56,616 nucleotides of DNA from Rusavskia elegans. Lineage: Eukaryota > Ascomycota > Lecanoromycetes > Teloschistales > Teloschistaceae. This document shows positions 11,443-22,003 of this stretch, in pieces. The stretch is taken from assembly GCA_011316305.1 (NCBI GenBank), contig SAUG01000036.1, positions 1 to 56,616 on the forward strand. Direction: 5' to 3'. Under the pieces are notes generated by a model, which had not been told where the DNA came from, did not search any database, and saw nothing but the letters and a program-made list of their open reading frames with translations. A program made the position numbers and the translations under genes. Within the stretch, counting starts at the first letter, position 1, and every line of letters starts with the position of its first letter.

Positions 11443-12180
11443 GACGGCTACTTCAGACCGTATAGCATCTTGAAGAGCTCATAGCGTAATCGAATATGAT
11501 GATGTCCGGATGAACAACTACAACAGCAGCAGCTTCCGTAACCCACCTTGTCACATCCCTGATCTATTTTCAAAAAAGTAGAGATGACGTCACAGCTAAT
11601 ACGTAATAGAAGACCATATGGTGGTCTCCAGATGCAGTCATCTCAGTGTACAGAACTCTTGACAGGGTGAAATCCCGTTGGACTTTGGGCGTCGTCGGAC
11701 GTTTCTACGCGATATGCGGACGTGTCGCAGGAGACGTACTGGGTTGCACGATATTCGTGATAGCCGTCAAATTTTCGATTCCTCGTCTTTGGGATAACAC
11801 AAGCAATGGCTTGAGTAGGAAGGTGGTGCGGCTTCCCGTGAACCTGGTTGTCACACCTGTACACGATAGGTCTGCGCAAGAAAGATGATGCGCCATGCAT
11901 ATGCGCCAAGACAACCCCCAAATCTACGCTTCAAGCAGCCGTGGTCTGGGTGCCCTTCAGCCTCGTTGTCTTGTCGAGGGATATTCTGCTGATAAGCCTG
12001 GTGCCTGCTCAAGAATCGACCGTCTTCAGGCGCAGAGCAGATTGCTGAGATTCACGCTACTGATGAGTGCCATATACGGCTATTGAAGCTGTATCCCTTC
12101 GACTGCCAGCCAAATTGGAGACCCCACCGGTACATGGGACACCTCAGCAACCGTGACAAGCATTCCTCTCCGACGGCGAG
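11443..12180. other. spacer upstream of kinase-vWA gene
   Basis: No convincing gene. A 30-bp fragment of dispersed repeat family 1 lies at 12091-12120, close to the start codon of the next gene. Confidence 0.45.
12091..12120 (+). repeat. dispersed repeat family 1 fragment
   Basis: GTATCCCTTCGACTGCCAGC followed by CAAATTGG joins the terminal repeat directly to the internal CTGCCAGC block that is farther away in longer copies, so it looks like an internally deleted remnant. It lies 61 bp upstream of a start codon. Confidence 0.45.
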
Positions 12181-15100
12181 ATGCCTGGAAACCGCCTGCC
12201 TTACGACAGCTCCTTGCGCGATCTCAAGAGCAAAGTCAACGCATGTACCAGGGAGGCGGTATGCGGGCGCTCATATGTTCTCGTTGCAGAGCTCACACAA
12301 TGGCTCCGAAGTCCAATTACAATCCCCCCCGGCAAACCGACGAACCAGGCCGGCCGTCTTCTGGTCGCAGCGTACGGTGATCGACTCACCCCTTCATCGA
12401 CCCTGAAGCTGGGGGAAACGGATAGCTGCTGCTTGCTTGTTTTCTGTATCCTTCTGTTGATCGACAAGGGCGACCTGATCGATGTCTTCCAAAGGTTCGA
12501 TATCCTTGACAAACACCTCCCAATCCCACTTCAACAGCTTCGAACAAAACTCGAAGAGTCTCGTAAAGTATCAGACTTTATGCAAGTTGCCGCAGCATTC
12601 GACGAGAGGCAGTGGGCTTTTTGCCCAGCGAGGTTCGACCTTCACCGTGCTCAGGAATACACCGAGCATAGAATATTGCCGATTTGCCGAAAAACGAAGA
12701 TCAACGATAAAGGGGGCACAGCACAATTGTGGCAGATCGATGTCAAAGAGGAATTTGTTGGGCATGCCTTGAAGCAGGCCGTGGCTTTCTCGCGGTACAA
12801 CTATAATGGCGGTCTACCGGAGACAGAGCCTGACTGGGTACGTGCGCTACCTCAACTCAAATCTACCGATACTGGACATGTCGCTTGGGTATTAGCTGAC
12901 CGTCCTTAGAGGTACCGATTCGCGCTGAAATCCTTCGGAGATGGCAGCCTGGCTACCTATGAAAACGAAAGACGGGCGTTCGACGCTCTGCGAGAACACA
13001 AAGGGATGGTTCAGTTCCTTGCAGACTACACTCACCCAGCGAAAGATAGTGTGGGTACGAGAGAACAATCTGTACCGTCCGGGACCCAGCAAGGGCACGT
13101 AACAAAGAATACCTTCAACTTGCTCCTTGAGTTTGGGGAGTTCGACCTCGACGAATGTTTCGAACGACGACTGCCTCCAGTCTTGCAGGACGAAACGGAC
13201 CAATTCTGGAGAGCATTATTCGATGTCGCGGATGCCCTTAATAAGCTTCATAACAATAAGGTCGAGACGCATGGGTACATACGAGAGATGCATGGGTACG
13301 TGTCACCAAAACAAGCATAATCTTGCTCACTCCTTATCATATCCAGCTGGCATGCAGATATCAAGCCCGACAATATACTTAGCGTCCAAGGGAAGTTCAA
13401 GCTATCCGATCCAGGCTTTGCGAGATTTACGGACAAGCGAGAACAAGATCCCGAAGAATTCGTGTTGGGCGGAACAGAAACATATGGTAAATATGGCCCC
13501 CAGAATCAGTTATGGTGTTGCGTCTGACTTAGAACTGGCAGGGGCTCCTGAAAGGCATCCAGGGAGAAGAGGTACGAAGAGTGCCGTATCTCAAACCATT
13601 GATATCTGGTCGCTAGGCTGTGTTTTTTCTATAGCGGCTACCTGGGTTGTCTTCGGCTATCAAGGCATTCAACAATTCAGGAAGGTGAGAGAAAAGGCGA
13701 TCGACCAGATCGTCTCTGGGACGTTCCAACATCCACACCCTCAGAGAACAACCAGTATCTCTGCTGGCGACTACTTCCATGATCAATGTCAAGTTCTCCA
13801 GGCTGTGACAGACTGGCACAAGGTCCTCCGTAGCGCTTTGCGCAAGACGGACACTGTGACTAGCGGCTTACTCGATCTCGTCGACCAAAATATGCTCCTT
13901 GGCAGCGCCAATATGCGGATAAAAGCTAAAGATCTCTGCTCAGAACTCAAGGAAATCGTCGCCAGAAGTGAGGCCGCACCTCGCATTGAGATGCCGGGCA
14001 ACATCATGGAAACTCTGCTTGAAGCGGACACGGACGCGATTTCGTCAGTGCCATTAGGAACAGGATCCATATCCTCGGAATATCCAGCCGGCCCGGATAA
14101 CCGCAAAACTCGTAAATCAAGGCTTCTAGAGCAGCCATTGATCAAGACATCGCATCGCTCAGAGGGTCTCAAATCTGTTCTGGCCTCCTACGATAGGCAA
14201 TCTGCAGATCAGGACCATCCCACTGCGAAAATTGCTGTACAGACAGGCCCCTCGGAGCAGACGAGACATGATCCGTCTGGTGTCGCACCTGCACACAACC
14301 GATCACCCAAAGTTCAACTGAATGCAGGGATCTCTTCCCATGCCAGGACTCCAATTACGCCTGAGGTTGGCCAGCCTGCGTTTCCAAGCCAACAATCGAA
14401 GAAGCACACACGAACACCAAAAACTCATACGCCTCAAAATATCTTCCAGGCGCTGGAGGAAATCAAGGCGAGAGATAAGAGAGATAAGCACAATATATTT
14501 GGGAATCAGCGCAAGGATAAGCTACTTGCCAAGCATTTTGGCAACCGTGATCTGGTATGACTTCCAATCTCTCTGAATAACTCTCCAGTGTCGTTCTAAT
14601 CTCTCAAAGAAATTCTTGGTCGACGATGGCGAATCCATGAGAAGTCACTGGGCGTGGGCAAAGGCTCTTCTTACAACACTGGTAGCAAAAGCCGCTGGAC
14701 AAGATGAGAATGGACTCGATCTGAGTTTTACTCTCGGCCAAGAGAAACTGGAAAATGAGAAGTCCACGTCATCCAAATGGGAGAAGCGAATGAAAGAAGC
14801 GGAGCCGGTGGATGGAGCACGGACAGACATGAAGAAATCGCTGCATAAGATTTTACCGCAATACCTCGAGTCTGTAAAGCTCCAGAAACGACTGCAGCCT
14901 ACCAGAACATACAGAAAATTGACTCTCATCATTCTGACGGACGGTATCTGGGCAGGCATGGGTCAGAACCAAAATGCAGTCAACGACTACATTGTCAATT
15001 TTGTCCGGAAGTTGGAGTCGGTAGTCGGCGATCTCGTCGATCGTCCTGTCAGTATCGAGTTCGTACAATTCGGACATGACAACCCAGAAGCAACATTTCG

Positions 15101-15444
15101 GCTCCGGCAGTTGGATACAAACTTGAAGTGGGCGGGGATACCGTAAGCGGCCCTTGCAGTCTTCTTTGGTCAGTCGGTACTAAGACAATGACAGAGACAT
15201 CATCGATACTGAGCCAGCCGATGGGGACCTCAACAAAATGCTGCTCGGCAGTTTCGTCGCAGAGTACGACGACGAAGACGAAGACGGGCAATTGCAAGAC
15301 CCCGAAACCCCAATAAGACAGACAGCCTCGCCTGATGAGCTGTCGTTCGTCAGCAGTCCATTGAGAGCATCACACAGAGAGTCTAATAATCGGTCTGCTT
15401 CGCCTCCCGCGCCATCTGTTTTCATCAGTCGTCCGACCGGCTAG
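12181..15444 (+). CDS. protein kinase-like / vWA-like fusion protein
   Basis: Six exons (12181-12837, 12910-13295, 13347-13486, 13542-14554, 14610-15142, 15195-15444) give 992 aa with introns of 51-72 nt. The kinase-like domain spans about residues 160-530. It has the ATP-binding lysine in FALKSF (K226), a catalytic loop WHADIKPDN (349-357), DPG instead of DFG (369-371) and APE (396-398). A Ser/Pro/Lys-rich linker (about 540-720) follows. Residues 733-905 look like a von Willebrand A-type domain: FLVDDGESM is a degenerate MIDAS (D-x-G-x-S) and LIILTDGIW supplies the second metal-site strand. The tail is acidic. This architecture recurs in filamentous ascomycetes, but its substrate and role are not known to me. 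The N-terminal start is the least certain part. Confidence 0.8.
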
Positions 15445-15485
15445 CAGTATCCTCTGCCTCGAGAAAATAAGGGCCCCTAACGTAA

Positions 15486-15771
15486 TATCCCTTTGCCTGC
15501 TGAGGTCTCCGATTCAAGGGCGCGTGGTAAGCAGAAAATTCGGACACTAAGGCTATCGTCTTATACTGCGGTGGGGTATCCGATTCAGTTGGCACTCGAG
15601 TTATCGGATACCCACTCCGCTAAACCGAAAGGTTCGACTAAGAGTGTCCGATTTGGCTGGCAGTCGAGTTATCGGATACCCACTCCGCTAAACCGAAAGG
15701 TTCGACTAAGAGTGTCCGATTTGGCTGGCAGTCGAGGTATCGGATACCCACCCCGCCAAGTCGAAAGGGTA
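15486..15771 (-). repeat. dispersed repeat family 1, longest copy
   Basis: It runs from TATCCCTTTG to CGAAAGGGTA, near-matches to the terminal inverted repeats of the 35.2-kb copy. On the minus strand its interior reads in the same order as the 7.5-kb and 35.2-kb copies: CCGATACCTCGACTGCCAGC, then CTTAGTGTCCG, then TTTTCTGCTTACC. It is longer than its relatives because part of it is tandemly repeated. Confidence 0.6.
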
Positions 15772-15790
15772 GGCCAAGAGTGTCCGAATG
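15597..15790. repeat. 68-bp tandem repeat, about 2.9 copies
   Basis: The block TATCGGATACCCACTCCGC recurs with unit starts at 15601, 15669 and 15737, exactly 68 bp apart. The first two units are nearly identical and the third is diverged. The array sits inside a family-1 element. Confidence 0.85.
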
Positions 15791-16605
15791 ATTCTGCTCA
15801 CCGCAAGAGGGGTTATTGGGCTGGTTGTGGTTCGGCGGAGACCATCTTTAGCAGGCGAAAAGATACAGACACGGAATTTAGTGGCAGTCCCATTATGATT
15901 TTGTCTCAGCTTGGAGTGGCGGGATTTCCCTAATGTTGATATCTTGCTCGCCATGTTATTCAACGCCACGACGTCCACATACTGGGTTTTCTAGCTTCAA
16001 GACAAACACACTACGTCGGTCCCTGCCCTATCATACACCCACCTCGGAAGCAGTCTGACTGGCGGATGAGAGTCATAATTTCTACTCAAATGTGGTGTTA
16101 ACAATGGAGCAACATGGAGGTACATAATCAGACATCGGTGGTGAAAAATATTCTTGCAGGGAGACCGACAACCGCTTCTCTAGCTCTGCCACTACTAACG
16201 CTAGCATCTAAATCCTCACACCGCAGAATACGGGAAGTACTGTGTCCCCTCGATCCTGAAAGGAGTGACCTCGCCGCAGAATTCCATGAATTCTCCCCTG
16301 TGACACTCAACCACCATCCTCGATCGAACGTGCTTCAGAAAATCCACCCGTGTACGGACATCGACCGGACTCAACTCAATAAAAGTCACCTCTTTCATTG
16401 CGGGCCAGGACTGTGTCGCCAGTACAGGTAGTAAGACGTGCTGGAATCTCTGTTTTCGAAGCGGGAAACCAATCTTCCGGATCGACCTCTTCTCAGACCT
16501 GTGGATTGATCCCGCCGCTGATAAACATAGTCGGCTTATTATACCCGACTACCAGGCAGCGATCTTCGAGCGTAGCGACTGGTAGCGCAGCATTGCCTTG
16601 GTCGT

Positions 16606-16640
16606 AGACCGCTAAGGCATTCGAGTCAGGGGCTTATCGA
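16606..16640 (+). repeat. dispersed repeat family 1 fragment
   Basis: GACCGCTAAGGCATTCGAGT followed by CAGGGG parallels GCTGCTAGGGTCTTCGATTC followed by AGGGG near position 562. This is a short terminal fragment without a second end. Confidence 0.3.
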
Positions 16641-16851
16641 ATCAACCGTCGAATGCAACAAGGAGTTGCACCAATCGATATTCCGATATAGGCGATCATG
16701 GTGACGATTACTTGAATAGTATGATAAAGCTTTCTCTGGAGGACTTGTATTTTGTATGCTGCCTGTGTCGCGGTTGACCTTAACTATGACAAGTGAGGTT
16801 GTATGGGTTGAGCCCTGGAGTGAATGCTATAACAACCTCTCTTCGGAATCA

Positions 16852-18294
16852 TCACTCTCCCTTCTCCTCACCCTCACCCTCCTCCTCCCGCTCCTCCTCG
16901 TCATCATCCTCATCATCCTCATCATCATCCTCATCATCATCCTCATCATCATCCTCATCATCATCCTCATCATCATCCTCATCATCCTCCTCATCGTCCT
17001 CCTCCTCCGCTGCTTTTGCTTTCCGACCCTCCAAATGATCGCGGACGAGCAAGGGGAGAGCGACCGCCGAAGCTTGGTCCTTGACTTTTGATGCAGAATC
17101 TGGATCATCGAAACCCCCACCAATCATCATATCCTCTGGCAGCGGATTTTTATCACCAATCTTTGAGGCCAATACTCTCAAGATAGAGGAACGCAGATAG
17201 CCTCCGGGTTTATCCGGCGTAGCCCACATAGTGCCTGAGGGCAACTTTTTCTGCCAATCTGGATAGCCTTTGCGACGAGCGGCCAACCAAGTCAGTGCGT
17301 ATCGCATATAGAGGTATCGGCGAGCAGGGCGGTTTTCGTTCTTCCATACGAGCGGTTTGTTGTGGATTGCCTACCAAAATATTAGATTGATGCGGGTCAA
17401 AGAGCTTGCAAGCATATTCAAGGTTGATTCGGCTTGACTTACGTTCCACGTTGATGTTGCGCCCGTAAATGGACTCTTCCAGAGGACCTTGTTGAGAAGA
17501 CCCGTGTGCAGTACGATGACTTTCCATTCAGTTGGATTGTTGTCAATGGATCCATGTGGCACGATGGCTATCTCGCCGTTGTCGAATGCTTCTTCGATTG
17601 GGCCGTATAGCATCAAGCCATTCCGGGGGCTCCGGAGCGCAGCTTCTTCTGATCCAAACAGGTACGGAAGCTGTTTGGTATCAAACGAGAATGGAACGAT
17701 ATGAGCACATTTGATTCCAGGCTCGGGGTGGGTCCAGATGTGTTCGCCAAGGACGTTGCAATATAGAAGCTTGGCCGCGGAGTTTGAGCTGGCGGAGTTC
17801 AGATATCGTGCGACCTTCTTACTGAACTTTTTGCGAGCCAGTCTTGGCTGTTTCATTGTTTGGGCTCCATCCCCACTTGCGTTGGCGAATGCGTACTCCA
17901 ACTCCGCGATATAAGCATCGCTTGCTGCTTGTGTTGCGTCCTCAAGGCCCTCGGTGATGAAACGACGCTGTTCTAATAGCACGATTTTCTCGTCCTCCAG
18001 GGCTGTCAACTCTTTCTGGACTCTGTCCAGAAAAGTGGCTTGCTTTCCTGCTTCTTTGACCGCTTCCTCGGCGACTTCGAAGTAATTGATATCCTTTTCC
18101 ACACACTCAAGGCGCCACCGGAGGAAAGCTCCCGCAAGCTGTGGAGCGGGCTCCATACTCAATTGGCTGTAGGTTCGCTTCAAGGGGCTCAATCTTGGCG
18201 AGAACTCGGGGGTGTTGTCCAGTTCATCAGTGAGTGATGATCTCATCGAGAGTCTTGATGCTGCCCGCTGTCGCTCTGGGGTCACTGGCAACAT
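16852..18294 (-). CDS. HNH-nuclease-like protein with acidic tail
   Basis: Two exons on the minus strand (18294-17443 and 17370-16852) joined by a 72-nt GTAAGT..GGTAG intron give 456 aa. Residues about 40-140 are helical and charged, possibly a coiled coil. The nuclease-like core has CAHIVPFSF then NGLMLYGPIEEAFDNG, the pattern of fungal HNH_2-type proteins. The position where HNH_2 nucleases often carry a His (NGLLLxxxIHxxFD) is Glu here, so catalysis is uncertain. The last 51 residues (406-456) are almost all Asp/Glu, encoded by a trinucleotide repeat. The start is placed at the ATG before LPVTPERQ because the frame above it runs through tandem-repeat DNA. Confidence 0.8.
16901..17000 (+). 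repeat. (TCATCATCC)-type microsatellite
   Basis: A run of TCC/TCA triplets on the plus strand encodes the Asp/Glu tail of the HNH-like protein on the minus strand. Replication slippage here would lengthen or shorten the tail without a frameshift. Confidence 0.9.
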
Positions 18295-18526
18295 GATGAA
18301 AAAGGTGATGACTGGTGTCGGATTGAAGAATTGTTGAGGTGGCCCACTTGAGGTGAATGACTGCTCAAAAGACCGAACGTAGTGAGTGATTTGTGACTCA
18401 CAACCGCAAGAATTCGAAAAGATTGTTGCGAACGGTGAGTTGTTGGGGCAAGAAGATTGATGGAGGGGCCGCCCCAACAAGATGGGTACGGTTGCAGGAA
18501 TGACGTAATTATCAATCCTCGTAGGG

Positions 18527-18672
18527 AGCTGGGGCAGGGTTGGGAGAATAGTATACAACTGTTCTCGCAAGGGGATAGGGAAGGGTTGGGAGAATAGTAT
18601 GCAACTGTTCTCGCAAGGGGATGGGGAAGGGTTTCCGAGATTGGTATAGACCACGTCTCGTAAGGGGATAGT
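18527..18672. repeat. 46-bp tandem repeat, about 3 copies
   Basis: GGGTTGGGAGAATAGTAT starts at 18537 and 18583, and a diverged copy starts at 18629, giving a period of 46 bp. Each unit ends TCTCGCAAGGGGAT or TCTCGTAAGGGGAT. The array lies about 230-380 bp upstream of the HNH start codon. Confidence 0.85.
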
Positions 18673-19030
18673 ACAACGCTTCAGCTTTCAATACGAGATC
18701 TCTGGCTTCACGAACATTGTACGAAGAGAGAAAAAAAGAGAGAGGCACTCGTTGAGAGAAAGGTTATTCTTTAGCGTGTTTTACGTCACGCCGTTCTTTC
18801 CCAACATCTAACACACCTGCACCTGCCAAAACTACTTACAAGTCTTCAATTGTCCTTCTCTCCTTCTCCTTCCCCGCAACTCTTCGAAACCAAGCGGTTG
18901 TTCGGGACGCTGTCCGCTATCCAGGACCTGGAGCTCAACTGCTACCCTTCCAACTACAGCGATCCCAAACAAAGCCTTGCGGCCTTTCTATACATGCTTG
19001 ACTATCCTCGCGCATCCTTGTCCAAAGTCT

Positions 19031-19081
19031 AAGCAATCGTTACAGCGAAATCGTAGATCGAGGTACCGACTGTCACACTCA
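19031..19081 (+). repeat. dispersed repeat family 2 copy
   Basis: AAGCAATCGTTACAGCGAAA then ATCGAGGTACCGACTGTCAC. This matches the core of copies near 28.85, 37.9 (inverted) and 40.0 kb. Confidence 0.5.
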
Positions 19082-19904
19082 CTAACTCCCAATGACCGTT
19101 GATACGACAAACCCCTGAAACGAAGACACCTGCTCTGGATGAATGCGTAAATATGCCCGACGTGCGTAGCGTCAATGGGATGTCGCTTGCCTCGCTTCTC
19201 GTACCAAAGTCATCGCCCCCAGTGGAATGTGCTCGAGTGTATGGCGACCTCCTGACCGGCAGAAGGAATTGTCCGCCGTCGCTGACATTATGAATCCACC
19301 CATCAACTAGCAGGTTGATCCCGATTTGTGTCAGTTGCCAGTATTTGGGACCTTTGATATCGAGGTGTCAGCAAATTTCCACAGTGTGGTGGTAGTCATG
19401 AAGCTACTGCAAGATGATGTAACAAGAGAAACGCTCCAGCCGCAATCGCGCATCAATATGAGAAACTGTCAACTTTTAACGCTGCATGTTTAAATTTGTG
19501 TCTATGAGTAGGGCTAAGCATACTGGCCGAGGAAGAGACATGAAGTATAGCCGGTCCCATCAGAAGACATATATAGTACTGGTACCGCCCAAGGCAATGT
19601 CTCATTTTCTGAAAATTTCGTACCCTTCAAGAGAAAGAGGCCCAACGATGATTCCAGGGACAGTATTCGCACCTTCCAGGTTTAACTTACATCCCGTTGT
19701 CCTTTTGTGAATGCTTACTAAGTACCGATATATCTTTCCGTGAATACTTCTTTCCACGACGACGAGTGAGTCAGAAAGTGAATATGTGTTTGGTTGTGAG
19801 TAATCATGAGACACTGGTGGAATATCCCTTCGTCTGCTAGCGTGTTGGCCCTACGAGTCAATATTCTCCTCGCCAGCGTAACTTGGATTGACACTTCTAT
19901 ACCT

Positions 19905-19980
19905 GACGTCCGAGTAATCGATAGGACGACATCCTTTATCGAGGTAACGGCTGTCGTAACCTCCTATTACGATTGGTCTG
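19905..19980 (+). repeat. dispersed repeat family 2 copy
   Basis: GAGTAATCGATAGGACGACA, TCCTTTATCGAGGTAACGGC and TGTCGTAACC, followed by CTATTACGATTGG. Order and spacing match the copy at 28.81-28.91 kb. Confidence 0.5.
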
Positions 19981-20501
19981 ACGAGTTCTGGTAGGGTAAA
20001 GGGAACATCCATTTTCGCAGACGAAGGGCTAGGGTCAAGTGGAAAAAGGAGAGTATGCTCGTGGATAAGACTGGGAAGCATTCCGTGTGGGTGGCTTGTA
20101 ATGCTGGGAACGGTAATGTCTTGGGCCTGTGGATGCTATGGGCAGTTAGCTCCACTGTGCGGCGGTGAATGTGATTGTGGTGATGGAAATACGTGATGGG
20201 TGTTCGGTCGAGATTGGTATGGATGTTGACCAAAGGCTCCAGGCGGTGTAGAAGCTAGTGGATTCCCAGTAATGGAATGACCTTTGTCAACCCATTAATG
20301 ACGCTGCAGAAGGCCGTAAAGACGTAGTATTGCATCTGACGATGTTTTGTCCCAGTGCTCGTGATTGCCTCAAAGTGATTGCCAAGTCGTAAATATTCGC
20401 ATGTCGCAGATTTTGACACTAAAGGAACCCACTTCGGTAAGGTTCAGAGCATTGGTTCCAGCTGTTGCTCTTAGCTCATGCCGGATTGTACAGCATAGAA
20501 C

Positions 20502-21260
20502 TTACCAGCTACCCAGTATCTCCCCATGGATGCATCTTTCTGGCGCAGACGGCGCATCACTAAACGAACGGTGATCGGGTCGTGGGTGACCTTGCGGTGG
20601 TGCTGAATGACCAGGACCACCGAAAGGAGGGGAGTAGGAATGTGGACGTGATGGAGATGCGCTCTGGGCGGGCTGGTTGTAAGGTTGGGAACCGTAGCTA
20701 GTCTGAAGCTGAGGGCGCTGTGGATGGCTAGGCCCGCTGAATGGAGAAGAGTATGCTTGAGGGGGCGGCGGAATCTGCTGAGGAGTCTGCCGGTAATGAT
20801 TTGGGTCGGAGGGATGCTGGTACCCAACCTGACTTTGAGACCCATTTGGTGCATTGGGGTCCTGTGCACTCCATGGTCCCGCTGAGTGCAGGCTATTCAC
20901 CGGGTTTTGCGGCGCATAGTAACCGCTAGATTGTTGGAGTGAACTTTCCTGCAGAGGTGAGGAGGTGTATTGCCCATGACTCGAGTACTGCTCGTACGGC
21001 TGTGGCTGCGACGGAGTCGAGGCATGCGGAGGATAGGGAGTATTGTTTTGGTTGTACCAGCTAGGTCCCTGATTCTGAACTCCATGATAACCCGAGGCTC
21101 CCCCATAGGAACTCCCATGATCCGTTCGGCTGACTGGTGGAGGGAGGTTGCCTTTGCGTTTACGTTCTTGACCCCGTGTTTGACCTTCTTCTCGGACTGC
21201 AGTCACTGCGCTCAATGCGTTCGCGACTTTCTGAAACCGTGCTCTTGGGTTGTTATCCAT
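20502..21260 (-). CDS. Gln/Pro/Ser-rich low-complexity protein
   Basis: A 252-aa frame starting at the ATG MDNNPRARFQ. The first 45 residues are ordered-looking and basic (FQKVANALSAV, then KRKGNLPPP). The rest is low complexity: Tyr, Gln, Pro, Ser and Gly dominate, with repeated SYG, PQ and SGP words, as in prion-like or condensate-forming regulators. No catalytic domain is seen. A GTAAGT overlaps the stop region (the terminal TGG TAA), so a short further exon is possible. The coding bias and the sustained open frame support a gene, but no family is recognised. Confidence 0.5.
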   Translation of the reverse strand: MDNNPRARFQKVANALSAVTAVREEGQTRGQERKRKGNLPPPVSRTDHGSSYGGASGYHGVQNQGPSWYNQNNTPYPPHASTPSQPQPYEQYSSHGQYTSSPLQESSLQQSSGYYAPQNPVNSLHSAGPWSAQDPNAPNGSQSQVGYQHPSDPNHYRQTPQQIPPPPQAYSSPFSGPSHPQRPQLQTSYGSQPYNQPAQSASPSRPHSYSPPFGGPGHSAPPQGHPRPDHRSFSDAPSAPERCIHGEILGSW

Positions 21261-22003
21261 CGTAGAATCCTTTTCGCTTAGCGGACAGAGGTGAGCAATT
21301 GACTGCTGACTTACAGCCTGACCCAGGCGCACCAGCTCTACAAGAGGCGATCGTGGAGAGGTGGACTGTGATCCGGCTGGGAAAATAGCAGATCAAGATG
21401 TTTCGGCGCCCATAGAGTAACCATGTGTTGCGTCAAGTTATAAATGGAGTACGCCTCGGATATTCGTTCGCCAACGTTTGGGTCCTCCGAAGGTATACAT
21501 GACAAGCGTAGCCTCATAATATTGGTTTCGACAAGTCGCATCCGGTGAGGAAGAGGCTCTTCAAACAGGCAGTGAGAGCAATTATTGGACTGGTTTTATT
21601 GAGCGGGGTCTTCGCATGATCGAGGATGTACGATTGGTGTTGGTGAGAGGATGTGCTGCTTATGGCGTTGCACCGCTGCAGGTGTGCCGGCGATTGGCTC
21701 CTGGCAGCCAAGGCAATGGGGTGATTTTCTTCAGCCTAATCGCCTGTTAACGATTGGACGTCCTCGAAGGCACACCAATAACCGGGATGTACAGCATCCC
21801 AGCAGCATTGGTCAAGGCGCAGCCAAGGCGTCCGGCTGATGTGTCGCATGCGGTATGGATTTCAGCTGTATAGTACCATGAGTTAGCCCACTTCCTACGA
21901 GCGAGGCATACTCCGAGCCTCTGGAGACATTCAAAAGCTTCAATCCGCAAGGACAATATCTTCTCCATGGTAGATCGGAAGCATTGCTCTCAGTGACTCG
22001 GTT
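21261..22003. other. divergent intergenic region
   Basis: Shared upstream region of the minus-strand Gln/Pro-rich gene and the plus-strand DUF6594 gene. A GTAAGT on the minus strand near 21313 suggests a 5' UTR intron for the former. No other gene is seen. Confidence 0.4.

Larger units (their letters stand above)
15445..16851. other. repeat-bearing spacer
   Basis: Between the convergent kinase-vWA and HNH genes. It holds a long copy of repeat family 1 with internal tandem duplication (15486-15790) and a fragment near 16606-16640. No gene is supported in the rest. Confidence 0.5.
18295..20501. other. long spacer with repeats
   Basis: Divergent upstream region of the HNH gene and 3' flank of the Gln/Pro-rich gene. 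It contains a 46-bp tandem repeat (18527-18672) and two copies of dispersed repeat family 2 (19031-19081 and 19905-19980). A plus-strand frame from about 18850 to 19032 has protein-like composition but no ATG, and may be a gene fragment cut off by a family-2 repeat. Confidence 0.45.

Noticed and set aside
15597..15790. CRISPR-like array
   Set aside because: Direct 68-bp repeats without unique spacers, in a eukaryotic genome and inside a dispersed element.
18295..18654. 120-residue N-terminal extension of the HNH-like protein
   Set aside because: It starts at a non-ATG-supported point, is encoded partly by a 46-bp tandem repeat, and the ATG at 18294 begins the conserved-looking part.
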